A stretch of DNA of 59,641 bases from Acidimicrobiales bacterium (GTDB lineage: Bacteria > Actinomycetota > Acidimicrobiia > Acidimicrobiales > JAKAVM01). The position numbers and the translations under genes were made by a program. The DNA is taken from assembly GCA_027452005.1 (NCBI GenBank), contig DAIDHF010000015.1:1-59641 (forward strand), given 5' to 3'. Positions 34,216 through 43,168 of the stretch are shown here, in pieces (the stretch's first letter is position 1; the number at the start of each line of letters is the position of its first letter). The notes under the pieces are model-generated. The model saw nothing but the letters and a program-made list of their open reading frames with translations, made no database searches and was not told the DNA's origin.

Positions 34216-35487
34216 TTAGAGATAGGGCCCGGGGGAGGACTCCCCAGCCTTAGCCTCCAGGAGAACCGGTGACCTCCCCCGTTTGATCTCAAATAGCTTC
34301 GCGAGTGGGAGTGACTTTTGGGGACGGCCAAAGTTATCTCCCAGCCAACCTTGGGCTTGTAGTGGACTAAAGGGCTCAAAAGTAACCTTCGAAAGACACC
34401 TTCCCGGCCTTAGCAGGGAAGGTGGTATAGCCGACTCCTTCAGATTGGTCGTGATCAAAAACATTGACCTTGAACCTTGACCAAGTAGGCCGTCACTACA
34501 GCTCAACAACTTGCCTATGATTCCACCGTTCCTGTCGTAAGGATCAGGTTCAAAGAGTACGTTTGCGTCCTCGATAATCCAAAGCTTCCAAGCATCTGAC
34601 TTGGTCTGGCTAGAGTCAAATAGGATTAAGTCTTCAAAAAAGTCTCTATTTTGAATGGCCCTAGCAGGATCAAGGATAACCTTTGAGTCGCACCACGGCA
34701 TCCAGGCAGACATCAGGGCCCTTACCGCGTAAGTCTTCCCTGTCCCCGGGGGACCATGCCAAACAAGTATCTTCCCGATTCCATTCGAAAGCTCCTTTGG
34801 GGATGTTCCAATTGCATCCTCTATCCCTTTTTGGACGGGAGCCGTGTAATTATCTCTTATCTTAGACCACTCTTGGATATCGATAACTCGATGTTTGCTC
34901 TTAGCCTCATCGGATGAAACTCGCCAGAACTCAACTGGTAAAAAGTCATCACCTTTGGCTGAACAATCTTCGTCGATTGATCTGAAGAGTTCACCACCCA
35001 CCCGCTCAGCTATTTCTTGAGTTTTGGCCGTCGTTATCATGGTAGTAGTTCCCGGATCGGTAAAACAGTACACATGAAACTCGCTTCCCTCAAGCAAGTA
35101 CTCCCTAGCTTCTTTGGAAATTACACACCGAACCGGTCTGAGAGTACTATCTAGATACTTCTCAACTTCAACTCCTCCCGGCAATGCCGAGTAGTAGATA
35201 AAGGGTTCATACCCCGAGAATGCCAGCACCGTAGACTCCCACTGAAGAGAGTTCATCGGCATAACGCTTGTCCCAAAATTGGCTAACCTAAGATAGTTTT
35301 CAAGAATTGGAAATTTAGGAGACAACGACCCGTATAACGTGCGTTCAGGTTCCTCATTTGAATTATCCTGATTTTCAAAAACCCGATCAACAGAAATATT
35401 CTTTTGAGGTTCAACGGCACTTGATGACGGCTTTATTATTTGACTTCGAGCTCTTGCTTTGGTTGTTTCAGTGGATGCTCCAGACAT
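34216..35487 (-). CDS. AAA+ ATPase with N-terminal DUF5925-like domain
   Basis: ATG at 35487 has AGGAGA 5-6 nt upstream and is preferred over the longer frame to 35508. The 423-residue protein has an N-terminal alpha/beta domain resembling DUF5925 (MPMNSLQWESTVLAFSG, FIYYSALPGG, FHVYCFTDPGT). The AAA+ core follows from about 230: Walker A WHGPPGTGKTYAV, Walker B LWIIEDANVLF, sensor-1 FLITTN and arginine finger LLRPGRC. AAA+ proteins of this kind occur singly in actinobacteria with no assigned role. It lies 87 bp behind an HNH nuclease gene on the same strand. Whether the two act together is unknown. Confidence 0.8.
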   Translation of the reverse strand: MSGASTETTKARARSQIIKPSSSAVEPQKNISVDRVFENQDNSNEEPERTLYGSLSPKFPILENYLRLANFGTSVMPMNSLQWESTVLAFSGYEPFIYYSALPGGVEVEKYLDSTLRPVRCVISKEAREYLLEGSEFHVYCFTDPGTTTMITTAKTQEIAERVGGELFRSIDEDCSAKGDDFLPVEFWRVSSDEAKSKHRVIDIQEWSKIRDNYTAPVQKGIEDAIGTSPKELSNGIGKILVWHGPPGTGKTYAVRALMSAWMPWCDSKVILDPARAIQNRDFFEDLILFDSSQTKSDAWKLWIIEDANVLFEPDPYDRNGGIIGKLLSCSDGLLGQGSRSMFLITTNLKESAIPPSLLRPGRCLSKVTFEPFSPLQAQGWLGDNFGRPQKSLPLAKLFEIKRGRSPVLLEAKAGESSPGPYL

Positions 35488-35574
35488 TGCTTCTCCTAGT
35501 CCTCCCAATTGTTGTGTATAGGTTGAACCCTACAGCCAGGGTAAGACACTGCCTTATCTCAAAGAACATTTGTT

Positions 35575-36459
35575 CTACACGGCATTTCGGAAGCTCCAAA
35601 AGCGCTCTTCTAATCTTGATGGCTCCGGGCGTTCTCTTGGATTTCGAGGCACCGTTATAGACGAACCGTGAAATTCCTTGATCCCGTGGAGCAACATGGG
35701 ACCGTCCCGTGTCTTCAAAATGTCCGGTTTGACCTCGATAATTAAATCCGGACGGATTCCTATTATATTTTCATCGTAACCAGCATGATGAATCTTGCAT
35801 AAGGATAGACCGTTTGCAACGATCGGCCGACCTTTGGGATGGGAATCAGGCAATATATGTGCAGCGTCAAGCAACTTTGGGATTCTCAACTGACAAACAG
35901 CGCATTGAGTACTATAGGCCCTCATTACTTGCTGACGAAATATTGGTTGATGGAGACGTTGGCTTACAATTCGATCGTTGTAGCTTCTGGTATCGAGGTC
36001 TAAGTCAGAACAAGGCATTGAATCTCGGTGTTCAAATGCTACCGAAAATTGGAGATTACCCGGTTCATCTCCGACTACATATACAGGTGCGATTGGAAGG
36101 TATGTACCTGAGTCAATCCCAAAAAACCAAACTATCGGTAGCTTGTGATCCATAGTCGCTCTAAGAGCGCTATTAGAAAAATTATTTGGATCCGTCCCTT
36201 TGTATTTATACCGCACAAGACCGTCAACACCAATCTTGTCACTATATGGAGGATTTGCTCCCGGCCTGGTAAAAGTAGTTCTAATAGATATAGCTGTCGG
36301 AATCTGTCGCGGCTTAGTAATTCCTTGCTGGCGATCTAGAAGACCGAAAACTTGGCCGTTCCATGAGAACTTCGCAACTTGATCAAAGACAACTGGCTCT
36401 TCGCCATTACAAGAGATGACATTGACGTAATCAACTGCTGCCTGGTGTATTGCTCTCAA
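35575..36459 (-). CDS. HNH endonuclease (COG3440-like putative restriction enzyme)
   Basis: This 294-residue protein has an N-terminal recognition-like domain (GQVFGLLDRQQGITKPRQIPTAISIRTTF, then VWFFGIDSGTYLPIAPVYV) and a C-terminal HNH nuclease. The nuclease has zinc-type cysteines CAVC, the DAAHILPDSHPKG catalytic region and NGLSLCKIHHAGYDENIIG with the second His. This is the family layout I recognise for putative HNH restriction endonucleases of the COG3440 group. The start is TTG at 36459, which has no ribosome-binding site. The gene is AT-richer by eye than its neighbours, which suggests transfer. It may be an orphan nuclease, as no methyltransferase is in the window. Confidence 0.87.
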   Translation of the reverse strand: MRAIHQAAVDYVNVISCNGEEPVVFDQVAKFSWNGQVFGLLDRQQGITKPRQIPTAISIRTTFTRPGANPPYSDKIGVDGLVRYKYKGTDPNNFSNSALRATMDHKLPIVWFFGIDSGTYLPIAPVYVVGDEPGNLQFSVAFEHRDSMPCSDLDLDTRSYNDRIVSQRLHQPIFRQQVMRAYSTQCAVCQLRIPKLLDAAHILPDSHPKGRPIVANGLSLCKIHHAGYDENIIGIRPDLIIEVKPDILKTRDGPMLLHGIKEFHGSSITVPRNPRERPEPSRLEERFWSFRNAV

Positions 36460-36582
36460 CTGAATCGTATCTATATAAGGATTATATTACCAACTCGATC
36501 CAAATTCCCCAACAACCCAAAATCTTGACGCAATTATTTCAGTGAGTCTATTGCCTGGCTGGAAGAAATCTTGATTTAGACG

Positions 36583-36591
36583 TGTTATACA
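36583..36591 (+). promoter_or_regulatory. Extended -10 of the pirin gene, leaderless
   Basis: TGTTATACA (TGn plus TATACA) ends 7 nt before the ATG at 36599 and no ribosome-binding site is present. The mRNA should begin at or next to the start codon. Confidence 0.45.
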
Positions 36592-36598
36592 TTTCACT

Positions 36599-37552
36599 AT
36601 GCCTGCTATTACCGTGGAATCACTCAACAGCCTTCCTCGGCTTGGAAATCAAAGCTTCCCAGCTGCTGAGCGCATGATAACTAAGATTGTCGGCTCTCAC
36701 AGGCAGTTGGAAGGTGCCGGATTTGAAGTTAGAAGGCCCTTCCCCAGTCATGGACTTGTTGATGCCGACCCGTTCTTACTATTTGACCACCTGGGTGCGG
36801 TTGAATACTCCCCCGGGGAGGCCCGAGGGGCTCCTTGGCATCCTCATCGAGGTTTTGAAACAGTCACGTACGTAATGGATGGATTCTGGCGCCACCGCGA
36901 CTCTCTGGGCGGGGGTGGTTTGATCGGGAATGGCTCGACTCAGTGGATGACAGCAGGCGCGGGAATATTACATGATGAACTCCCGACTGAAGACTTGGTA
37001 GCTAAAGGAGGTCTGTTTCATGGCGTCCAACTCTGGGTGAACCTCCCCTCTTCCCTCAAAATGGTAAATCCGAGGTATCAGGACATTGGCGCAGATCGAC
37101 TAAAGTTAGTATCGTCTACCGATGGATCCTCGTTGATCAGGATTATCGCCGGTAGTCTTGGGGAGTTCTCTGGGCCTGGGATTACCTACACCCCTATTAC
37201 CTACCTACACGCCTCGGTCTCCCCGGACTCGAAAGTACAACTACCAATAGATTCAAAGTTTAATGCCCTGGTCTATGTCTTGTCGGGCTCAGGAAATTTA
37301 TCCTCGCAGATGTCCCCAATCCAAGAAGGCCAAATGGGTATTTTTGGCCCGGGAGACTTTGTCGAAATTTATGGTGGTCGAGGCGATAGTTACTCGCCGA
37401 ACTTAGAGGTTCTAGTTCTTGGAGGCCAACCCATTAGAGAACCTGTAGTGCGTCACGGGCCCTTTGCCATGAACACGAAGGCTGAGATTCTTCAGGCGAT
37501 AGAAGACTTCGAATCCGGAAAGATGGGTACAATTCCAGCCGAAATTGTCTAG
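36599..37552 (+). CDS. Pirin family protein
   Basis: Pirins are iron-binding cupin proteins, some with quercetinase activity and some acting as redox regulators. The 317-residue protein has the metal-binding cupin motif PFLLFDHLGAVEYSPGEARGAPWHPHRGFETVTYV (His, His, Glu ligands), MTAGAGILHDE, and LFHGVQLWVNLP, all typical. The second cupin domain (about 190-280) is more diverged. It is divergent from the HNH gene and probably monocistronic. Function in this organism is unknown. Confidence 0.92.
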   Translation: MPAITVESLNSLPRLGNQSFPAAERMITKIVGSHRQLEGAGFEVRRPFPSHGLVDADPFLLFDHLGAVEYSPGEARGAPWHPHRGFETVTYVMDGFWRHRDSLGGGGLIGNGSTQWMTAGAGILHDELPTEDLVAKGGLFHGVQLWVNLPSSLKMVNPRYQDIGADRLKLVSSTDGSSLIRIIAGSLGEFSGPGITYTPITYLHASVSPDSKVQLPIDSKFNALVYVLSGSGNLSSQMSPIQEGQMGIFGPGDFVEIYGGRGDSYSPNLEVLVLGGQPIREPVVRHGPFAMNTKAEILQAIEDFESGKMGTIPAEIV

Positions 37553-37585
37553 TATCTGATTACTCCCAAGGGTAGTCCTAGTTCT

Positions 37586-39130
37586 TTATAGGCCCCGGTT
37601 TGCTTTTAGGCTAGTTGCAAGGTTCTTTAGAGCCAACTTGTCAACCTTGCCCATTGATGTTGTCGGCAGTACATCTAAAAACACAACCTTGTCTATAACC
37701 TTATAGCTTGCCAGATTTGACCTAATAAAACCCTTTACCTGGTCTTCGTCGTTGACTTTGCCCACCACGAAAGCATACCCGACCTCACCAAACTTATCAT
37801 CGATAACTCCGACCACTGCTACCTGTGAGATCTCATCCATCTCCAACAGGGTATTTTCTAGCTCGACTGGGTATATATTATATCCTCCCCGGATAAACAT
37901 ATCAGAGTGCCTTCCTACCAACGATATATATCCATCCCTATCTATAGTACCCAAGTCACCTGTTGCAAATTTGGCGACTCCGTTGAATCTTTTTAATGGC
38001 TCTTCGCCGAGGTATCCGTGCATGACAGCGGCGGACTCAACAACGACTGTACCGACCCTTCCGTCTAAGATCTCAATTCCAGAATCATCAACTATACTAA
38101 CCGCAACCCCCGATGCTGGCAGTCCAACCGTGTTGGCCACCTGTTCATCTGTGTCGTTGATCGAAGATTTTGCAATCACCGCAGTTTCGGTACTCGCGTA
38201 TCCAACGATAACCGGGCATCCAGTTGCCTCGCGGATTTGGCCAACAAGATTAGGCGATACCGAGGCGCCTCCCGACCCGGCAATCCTTAGAGAAGACATG
38301 TCATAGCGTCTTGATGACAGCTCACTTATCATCATGTGCCACTGGGTTGGAACTCCCTGAGCCACAGTTACCTTCTCGCGTACTATAATCTCAAGTACCC
38401 GGTCGGCCTTGAAAGGCGTTGGAGTAATAACCGTGGTTATTTCTTTTTCAATCTCGTCCCACAGTCGTGTCATGTAGCCCACATGAGAAAACGGAAGGGG
38501 TGACAGTTTACGATCACCAACTTGACTAAGATCACCGGTTGCCATCGCCACCGCCTGAAGATTTGCATGGCTAAAGAGACACCCTTTGGGTAGACCAGTA
38601 GTTCCCGACGTCCACACCAGGGCCACTAGATCTCTATCGGCAATCTTTATTGAATCTAAAAAGTTGTCTGGAACATCCAATACTTGCCCTGGAGCTTCAG
38701 GCGAGCTATTTTGAACCAAATCAGGCAAGTCGATTACCGGTCCCTCGAAGTGGCCCTCGCCCACCACAAGCCGGTCCATCAGCAATGCTGCGGAATTTTG
38801 GGCATCAACTATGACCGCCTTTGGCTTGGACAGAAAAAAGATATGTGACATTTCCTTGGGTCCTAGCCTAGGATTTACTCCAGAACAGATCGCTCCAAGA
38901 TGCATGCAGGCGAGATAGGAGATCGCATACCAACACCCCGAGTCGGCCAGCAGTAAGACTACATCACCCCGGCCGACCCCTCGCTCGTGGAGATCACGGG
39001 CCAGTGCACGCGACCTTATCCACCACTGACCGAAGGTGAGATCATGTCGTTCGGCGCCTTGATAGTGCACATATGCAGTAGTCTCCCAAAGGCCGTCGAG
39101 CTTAGACCGAAATAGATCAACCGTATTCAT
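37586..39130 (-). CDS. Acyl-CoA synthetase / AMP-dependent ligase
   Basis: These enzymes join a carboxylic acid to CoA through an acyl-AMP. The 514-residue protein has the P-loop WTSGTTGLPKGCLFSHANL (about 165-185), VGYASTETAV, FATGDLGTIDRDGYISLVGRHSDMFIRGGYNIYPVELE (hinge and A8 motif), and the late TTSMGKVDKLALKNLA with the catalytic Lys. Chain-length specificity is not evident. It runs in the same direction as the ALDH and SDR genes upstream (gap 113 bp), so an aldehyde-to-acid-to-acyl-CoA route is plausible. Confidence 0.92.
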   Translation of the reverse strand: MNTVDLFRSKLDGLWETTAYVHYQGAERHDLTFGQWWIRSRALARDLHERGVGRGDVVLLLADSGCWYAISYLACMHLGAICSGVNPRLGPKEMSHIFFLSKPKAVIVDAQNSAALLMDRLVVGEGHFEGPVIDLPDLVQNSSPEAPGQVLDVPDNFLDSIKIADRDLVALVWTSGTTGLPKGCLFSHANLQAVAMATGDLSQVGDRKLSPLPFSHVGYMTRLWDEIEKEITTVITPTPFKADRVLEIIVREKVTVAQGVPTQWHMMISELSSRRYDMSSLRIAGSGGASVSPNLVGQIREATGCPVIVGYASTETAVIAKSSINDTDEQVANTVGLPASGVAVSIVDDSGIEILDGRVGTVVVESAAVMHGYLGEEPLKRFNGVAKFATGDLGTIDRDGYISLVGRHSDMFIRGGYNIYPVELENTLLEMDEISQVAVVGVIDDKFGEVGYAFVVGKVNDEDQVKGFIRSNLASYKVIDKVVFLDVLPTTSMGKVDKLALKNLATSLKANRGL

Positions 39131-39176
39131 GGGGCCAACAGCCCAAGGTGGCCCAGTCCATCAAAAACCCCCCGGG

Positions 39177-39205
39177 GACTTGCGACTTTAGTCGTCAGGC
39201 AAGTC
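39177..39205. repeat. Nested hairpin between ALDH and ligase genes
   Basis: GACTTGC (39177-39183) pairs with GCAAGTC (39199-39205), and inside it CGAC-TTTA-GTCG pairs again. This could be a processing or attenuation hairpin between the two genes, or an operator. No U-tract follows. Confidence 0.35.
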
Positions 39206-39243
39206 ACCGATGCCGTAAGGACTAGAAAACTTGGACCCTCAGG

Positions 39244-40713
39244 TTAGCTACCAAGTGACGGAGTAAATCCCGGCTGGAGGTTTATAGACTTGGTCTCAGT
39301 AAATAGCTCGAGGCCTTCTGGTCCATACTCGCGTCCAATCCCGGACTCTTTATACCCTCCAAAAGGAGTTGCAAAGTCGAAGGGAATCGAACTGTTGAGC
39401 ATGTAGGTTCCTGTGCGTACGCCACGGGCAACTTTTAGGCCTCGCTCGGGATCACCCGTCCAGACCGACCCACACAACCCATAGCTAGAGTCATTTGCAA
39501 TTGACACGGCGTTCTCGTCACCGTCATAGGGAATCACAGCGAGTACTGGCCCAAAGATCTCTTCTTGGGCGATTTTCATGGAGTTGTCCACGTTGATAAA
39601 CACGGTCGGCTCTACAAACCAGCCCTTGGACTCGCCTGAAGGCCTTCCTCCTCCAACGGCCACTTTGGCTCCCTCGTTTTCGCCGGCTTTGATGTATCCT
39701 TCAACCCGATCTCGCTGCCTCTCGGCCACAAGTGGTCCAACCTCAGTCATCATATCTAGTGGGTCTCCCACCCTAAGTGCCCCTACCTTTTCCACGAGGG
39801 CATCGACAACCTCGTTATAGCGATCCCTTGGAGCCAGGATCCTGGTTTGGGCGATGCAGGCCTCTCCATTGTTCATGATCGCGTTCGGGATCAAGCTGGG
39901 TAGGGCTACGTCAAGGTTGACGTCGTCGAGGAGTATCGCCGCCGACTTACCGCCTAGTTCCAAAGAACACCTCTTTAGCTGCTCACCACATATTGACGCT
40001 ATCTTCCGCCCCGCCAAACCTGAGCCGGTAAATGAGACCTTGTCTACCTTGGGATGACGCACCAGATATTCGGCCACGTCTCGGTCAGCCGGGATCACGC
40101 TAAGTACTCCCTTGGGAAGCCCCGACTCCTCTAGCACTTCAGCTAGCCGGTTGGCGTTAAGTGGGGTTTCAGGCGCTGGCTTGAATACAATCGTGCATCC
40201 GGCGATTAGTGCCGGAGCCAACTTGCCACAGGCAAGCAACAAGGGCACGTTCCACGGGGTAATTGCAGCGACAACTCCCACCGGCTCTTTGGTGACTAGC
40301 ACCTGACTAAGCAGGCCCTGCCTGAGATCGTCGAACTTGAAGCTTGCAGCTAGATCAGCGTAGTAGTTCAAGACCATAGTCGGTGCAAGGGCTTGCCCTA
40401 ACATTCCCCAACCAAGTGGTGCCCCCATCTCAGAACTAATGAGCTCGGCCCATGACTGTGTCTCGTTAGCTATTGCCAGGGCCGCCTTACGTACCACGTC
40501 TGCCCGCTCGGCATGAGTCATTCTTGGCCACGGTCCGCTATCAAAAGCTACCCGGGCAGCCTCCACGGCACGGTCTACGTCGGCCTGAACGGGACTAGGA
40601 ACCTTGCCTACTGGCTCTAATGTGTAGGGTGAATTCACCATAATTGTCTCGGTTCCAGATGGTTTTACCCACTCTCCGCCGATGTACAGACGATCATAAT
40701 CTAAAGTAGCCAT
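39244..40713 (-). CDS. NAD(P)-dependent aldehyde dehydrogenase
   Basis: The 489-residue protein has the aldehyde dehydrogenase core: TPWNVPLLLACGKLAPALIAGCTIVFKPAPETP, VSFTGSGLAGRKI, LELGGKSAAI (general base Glu), NNGEACIAQTRI (nucleophile Cys), and TPFGGYKESGIGREYG at the end. It converts an aldehyde to the acid with NAD(P)+. It is distinct from the enzyme at 3725. It resembles the betaine/long-chain aldehyde branch with a classical N-terminus (RLYIGGEWVKPSG). It is followed by the acyl-CoA ligase gene. A KstR-like palindrome lies just upstream. Confidence 0.93.
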   Translation of the reverse strand: MATLDYDRLYIGGEWVKPSGTETIMVNSPYTLEPVGKVPSPVQADVDRAVEAARVAFDSGPWPRMTHAERADVVRKAALAIANETQSWAELISSEMGAPLGWGMLGQALAPTMVLNYYADLAASFKFDDLRQGLLSQVLVTKEPVGVVAAITPWNVPLLLACGKLAPALIAGCTIVFKPAPETPLNANRLAEVLEESGLPKGVLSVIPADRDVAEYLVRHPKVDKVSFTGSGLAGRKIASICGEQLKRCSLELGGKSAAILLDDVNLDVALPSLIPNAIMNNGEACIAQTRILAPRDRYNEVVDALVEKVGALRVGDPLDMMTEVGPLVAERQRDRVEGYIKAGENEGAKVAVGGGRPSGESKGWFVEPTVFINVDNSMKIAQEEIFGPVLAVIPYDGDENAVSIANDSSYGLCGSVWTGDPERGLKVARGVRTGTYMLNSSIPFDFATPFGGYKESGIGREYGPEGLELFTETKSINLQPGFTPSLGS

Positions 40714-40731
40714 ACGACTCCCCTCGGGAAT

Positions 40732-40745
40732 GAGAACAAGTTCTC
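40732..40745. promoter_or_regulatory. KstR-like palindrome upstream of the ALDH gene
   Basis: GAGAAC-AA-GTTCTC is a perfect palindrome with the AACnnGTT core of the mycobacterial KstR operator, although the outer T/A of that motif are replaced by G/C. It lies about 18 bp upstream of the ALDH start codon. A TetR-type lipid or steroid regulator could bind here. Confidence 0.4.
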
Positions 40746-40940
40746 GCTTACTCTACTTATCGTAGCCCTCGTGGCCGGGCTAGAAAAATCGAAGTCCCAA
40801 GGCTTGCGGGATTGCACCAGATCCCGCTGGGCTCACCGGGCCCTACTAACTCCCATAAACCAAAGATACCCTGCCGATTTCGGCCAATTTTTTCCAGGCA
40901 AATGACTTAGATTGGCCTAGTCCAGCCCGGGCCAGGGGCC

Positions 40941-41795
40941 TTATAAGGGGTTTTGTCTGGCCAAGACCTGCTGAAAGCCAACTGGCATGAGGCGGTGAAT
41001 TACCCAACCTATCCACGACTCCCAACCGACAGGTACAACGGCCCGGTTGGCCGATATTGCACTAATAATGGCATTGGCCACTGTCTCTGGTCGGTGACCT
41101 CGCCCAAAGAGGGTCTCAACTTTAAGCCGGTTGGTTGCCGTTGCTTGGTCCCCTAAAAACCTGGTCGCGCTCAATATTGGGGTATTGATAACCCCAGGGC
41201 AGATTGCAGACACCCCAACCCCTTTGTGACCAACCTCGGCCCGAAGACACTGGGAGAACGCTAGCACTCCGGCCTTGGTCGTCACATATGCTGGCTCGGT
41301 CGCACGCGGCGTATAACCTAAGCCCGAGGACAGGTTTACCACGTGTCCATAACCACGTTCGACCATTGCGGGCAGAAATGCCCGCGTGCAGGCTATCACC
41401 CCGTCGAGGTTGACCGAGCGAATCCACTCCCAGTCCTGTTTAGTCATCGACAAGAATGAGCCACTCATTCCTACCCCGGCATTGTTGACCAAGATTGTCA
41501 GGGCCCCAAAATCCTCATGAACCGATCGGGCTAACTCTTGAATCTGGTCGTCATCTCTCACGTCGCACTGATAGTGCGTAGTGAACTCAGACCTAGAGGG
41601 ATCTTTCAATGCCGAGCTGGACGCGAACTCTTGGTCGCATTGCAGGGCAACTTCTTTAGCACTCTTTTCATCGATGTCCACGCAGATCACTCGACTTCCA
41701 CGTCTTGACAGGGAAAGGGCAGTAGCCTTGCCAATTCCGCTTCCGGCTCCGGTTACTAGTGATACGGAAGTCTCGAACTTCACTTTTGGCTTCAT
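40941..41795 (-). CDS. Short-chain dehydrogenase/reductase (SDR)
   Basis: The 284-residue protein has the SDR cofactor motif TGAGSGIG (about residues 15-22), the acidic DVD end of strand 2 (NAD-type preference), NNAGVG, and the catalytic residues in NLSSGLGYTPRATEPAYVTTKAG (Ser, Tyr, Lys). It oxidises or reduces an alcohol or ketone. ATG at 41795 has AGGAG 8 nt upstream. A cluster of short palindromes precedes the promoter region. It runs in the same direction as the ALDH and ligase genes, with a 227-bp gap to the ALDH gene, so they may be separately transcribed. Confidence 0.92.
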   Translation of the reverse strand: MKPKVKFETSVSLVTGAGSGIGKATALSLSRRGSRVICVDIDEKSAKEVALQCDQEFASSSALKDPSRSEFTTHYQCDVRDDDQIQELARSVHEDFGALTILVNNAGVGMSGSFLSMTKQDWEWIRSVNLDGVIACTRAFLPAMVERGYGHVVNLSSGLGYTPRATEPAYVTTKAGVLAFSQCLRAEVGHKGVGVSAICPGVINTPILSATRFLGDQATATNRLKVETLFGRGHRPETVANAIISAISANRAVVPVGWESWIGWVIHRLMPVGFQQVLARQNPL

Positions 41796-41826
41796 AAGTC
41801 AGCTCCTAAAATTCAACCCAGCCATA

Positions 41827-41851
41827 GACCGGTCTCGAGAACTAAATTTAG
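41827..41851. promoter_or_regulatory. Cluster of three palindromes upstream of SDR
   Basis: GACCGGTC (41827-41834), TCTCGAGA (41833-41840) and CTAAATTTAG (41842-41851) lie end to end, about 32-56 bp upstream of the SDR start. They could be operator half-sites of one regulator. Short palindromes also arise by chance. Confidence 0.3.
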
Positions 41852-41884
41852 GGCACGAGTCAAAGGGGACTCAAGTAGATTGGC

Positions 41885-43162
41885 TTAATTAGAGAATACA
41901 AGTCCTTGCCCAACGACCTCGACACGAACTCGGTCACCTGGTTTTATGCCCATAGTCGAGTCAACTTGGACCACAATCTCACATCCCGTGTGTGGATCAT
42001 CACTTATTTGTGAGGTTACCTCGTCATGATTTTGGGCCTCCACTTGGCTCGCTTGGCCAACAAGTAAGGTCGCCTTAGATCTCCCTCCCATAAAGTAGAC
42101 GCGTAAAACTGTTGCTTGGACCTCCTTTGAGGGATCTCCTTTTTGCTCGGATTTGCCCCCGTTATTGAGAACTGAGATTCTGAGTTGATCTGGCCGCAAC
42201 ATAACCTCTACTGCAGGACCTCGGACTGTCGGGTCAGTCTTACCGGAATCGTGAGAGTTCCGCTCTTGAGCATCTACTTGGACGTTTCCAACTGGTGTAG
42301 CAAGTTCAGTTCGCGTTATGAAATGTCCGGTGAACTCGTTGGTAGGTCCCACTAATCTTGCCACTTCTAGAGACCTAGGAAAGTTGTAGACCTCGTTAGG
42401 GGTCCCAAATTGGACTATAGACCCACTGGAAAGGATGGCCACTTTGTCGCCTAACCCTAGTGCTTCCCCCTGGTCATGGGTGACGATTACGGCTGTCGTT
42501 CCCGCCGTTCTCAACACGTCAATAACCGAAGGTGCGACGTCTTCTCGCAGCCTAGTATCGAGTCCCGTAAAGGGCTCATCTAGGACGATGAGCCCAGGAC
42601 CAGGGGCTAAGGCACGGGCTAGGGCAACTCGTCGTTGTTCACCTCCAGAGAGTTGGCTAGGCCTCTTGGATAGAAAAGTTCTGTCGAGTCCGACCAGCAA
42701 GAGAGTTGCCTCTATAACATCCAGCCTCTCCTTCTTATTGGGAATTGATTTAAGTCCAAAACCGATATTGCCTTGAACATCAAGATGTGGGAACAGGGCA
42801 CCTTCTTGAGGCAGATATCCCACTCCTCTTCTCGATGGTGCCACAAAGATCTGTCTACCAATTCCATTGGCCATTTCTGGGGTACCCCCACATGACACCA
42901 CTGGAGTATCGTCAATAGATATTGACCCCTGGTCGGGTTGGTCAAATCCTGCAATCAACCTGAGCAGGGTCGTCTTGCCACTTCCAGATTCGCCTAGAAC
43001 AAAGGCAACCTCGCCAGCTTTTACCTCCAGTGAAACCTCGTTCAACACCCGCCTAGAGCCGTAGCTCTTAGACAGTCCTAAAATCTGTAGCGACCTAGCT
43101 GTCTTATCCCCGCCAACCATTTGGTCACTATTCAGAGATTTACTAAGTGAACGAGGAGGCAA
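41885..43162 (-). CDS. Iron ABC transporter ATP-binding protein (FbpC/AfuC type)
   Basis: The product drives uptake through the neighbouring permease. The 425-residue protein has Walker A GESGSGKTTLL, Q-loop PQEGALFPH, signature LSGGEQRR and Walker B LIVLDEPFTGLD, then an extended C-terminal TOBE-like regulatory region. The start is TTG at 43162, 6 nt behind the permease stop; an ATG at 43117 would also keep the ATPase domain. It belongs to the iron-uptake operon downstream of an IdeR box. The role in ferric ion import is inferred from gene order and the binding protein. Confidence 0.9.
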   Translation of the reverse strand: MPPRSLSKSLNSDQMVGGDKTARSLQILGLSKSYGSRRVLNEVSLEVKAGEVAFVLGESGSGKTTLLRLIAGFDQPDQGSISIDDTPVVSCGGTPEMANGIGRQIFVAPSRRGVGYLPQEGALFPHLDVQGNIGFGLKSIPNKKERLDVIEATLLLVGLDRTFLSKRPSQLSGGEQRRVALARALAPGPGLIVLDEPFTGLDTRLREDVAPSVIDVLRTAGTTAVIVTHDQGEALGLGDKVAILSSGSIVQFGTPNEVYNFPRSLEVARLVGPTNEFTGHFITRTELATPVGNVQVDAQERNSHDSGKTDPTVRGPAVEVMLRPDQLRISVLNNGGKSEQKGDPSKEVQATVLRVYFMGGRSKATLLVGQASQVEAQNHDEVTSQISDDPHTGCEIVVQVDSTMGIKPGDRVRVEVVGQGLVFSN

Positions 43163-43168
43163 GGGAGT

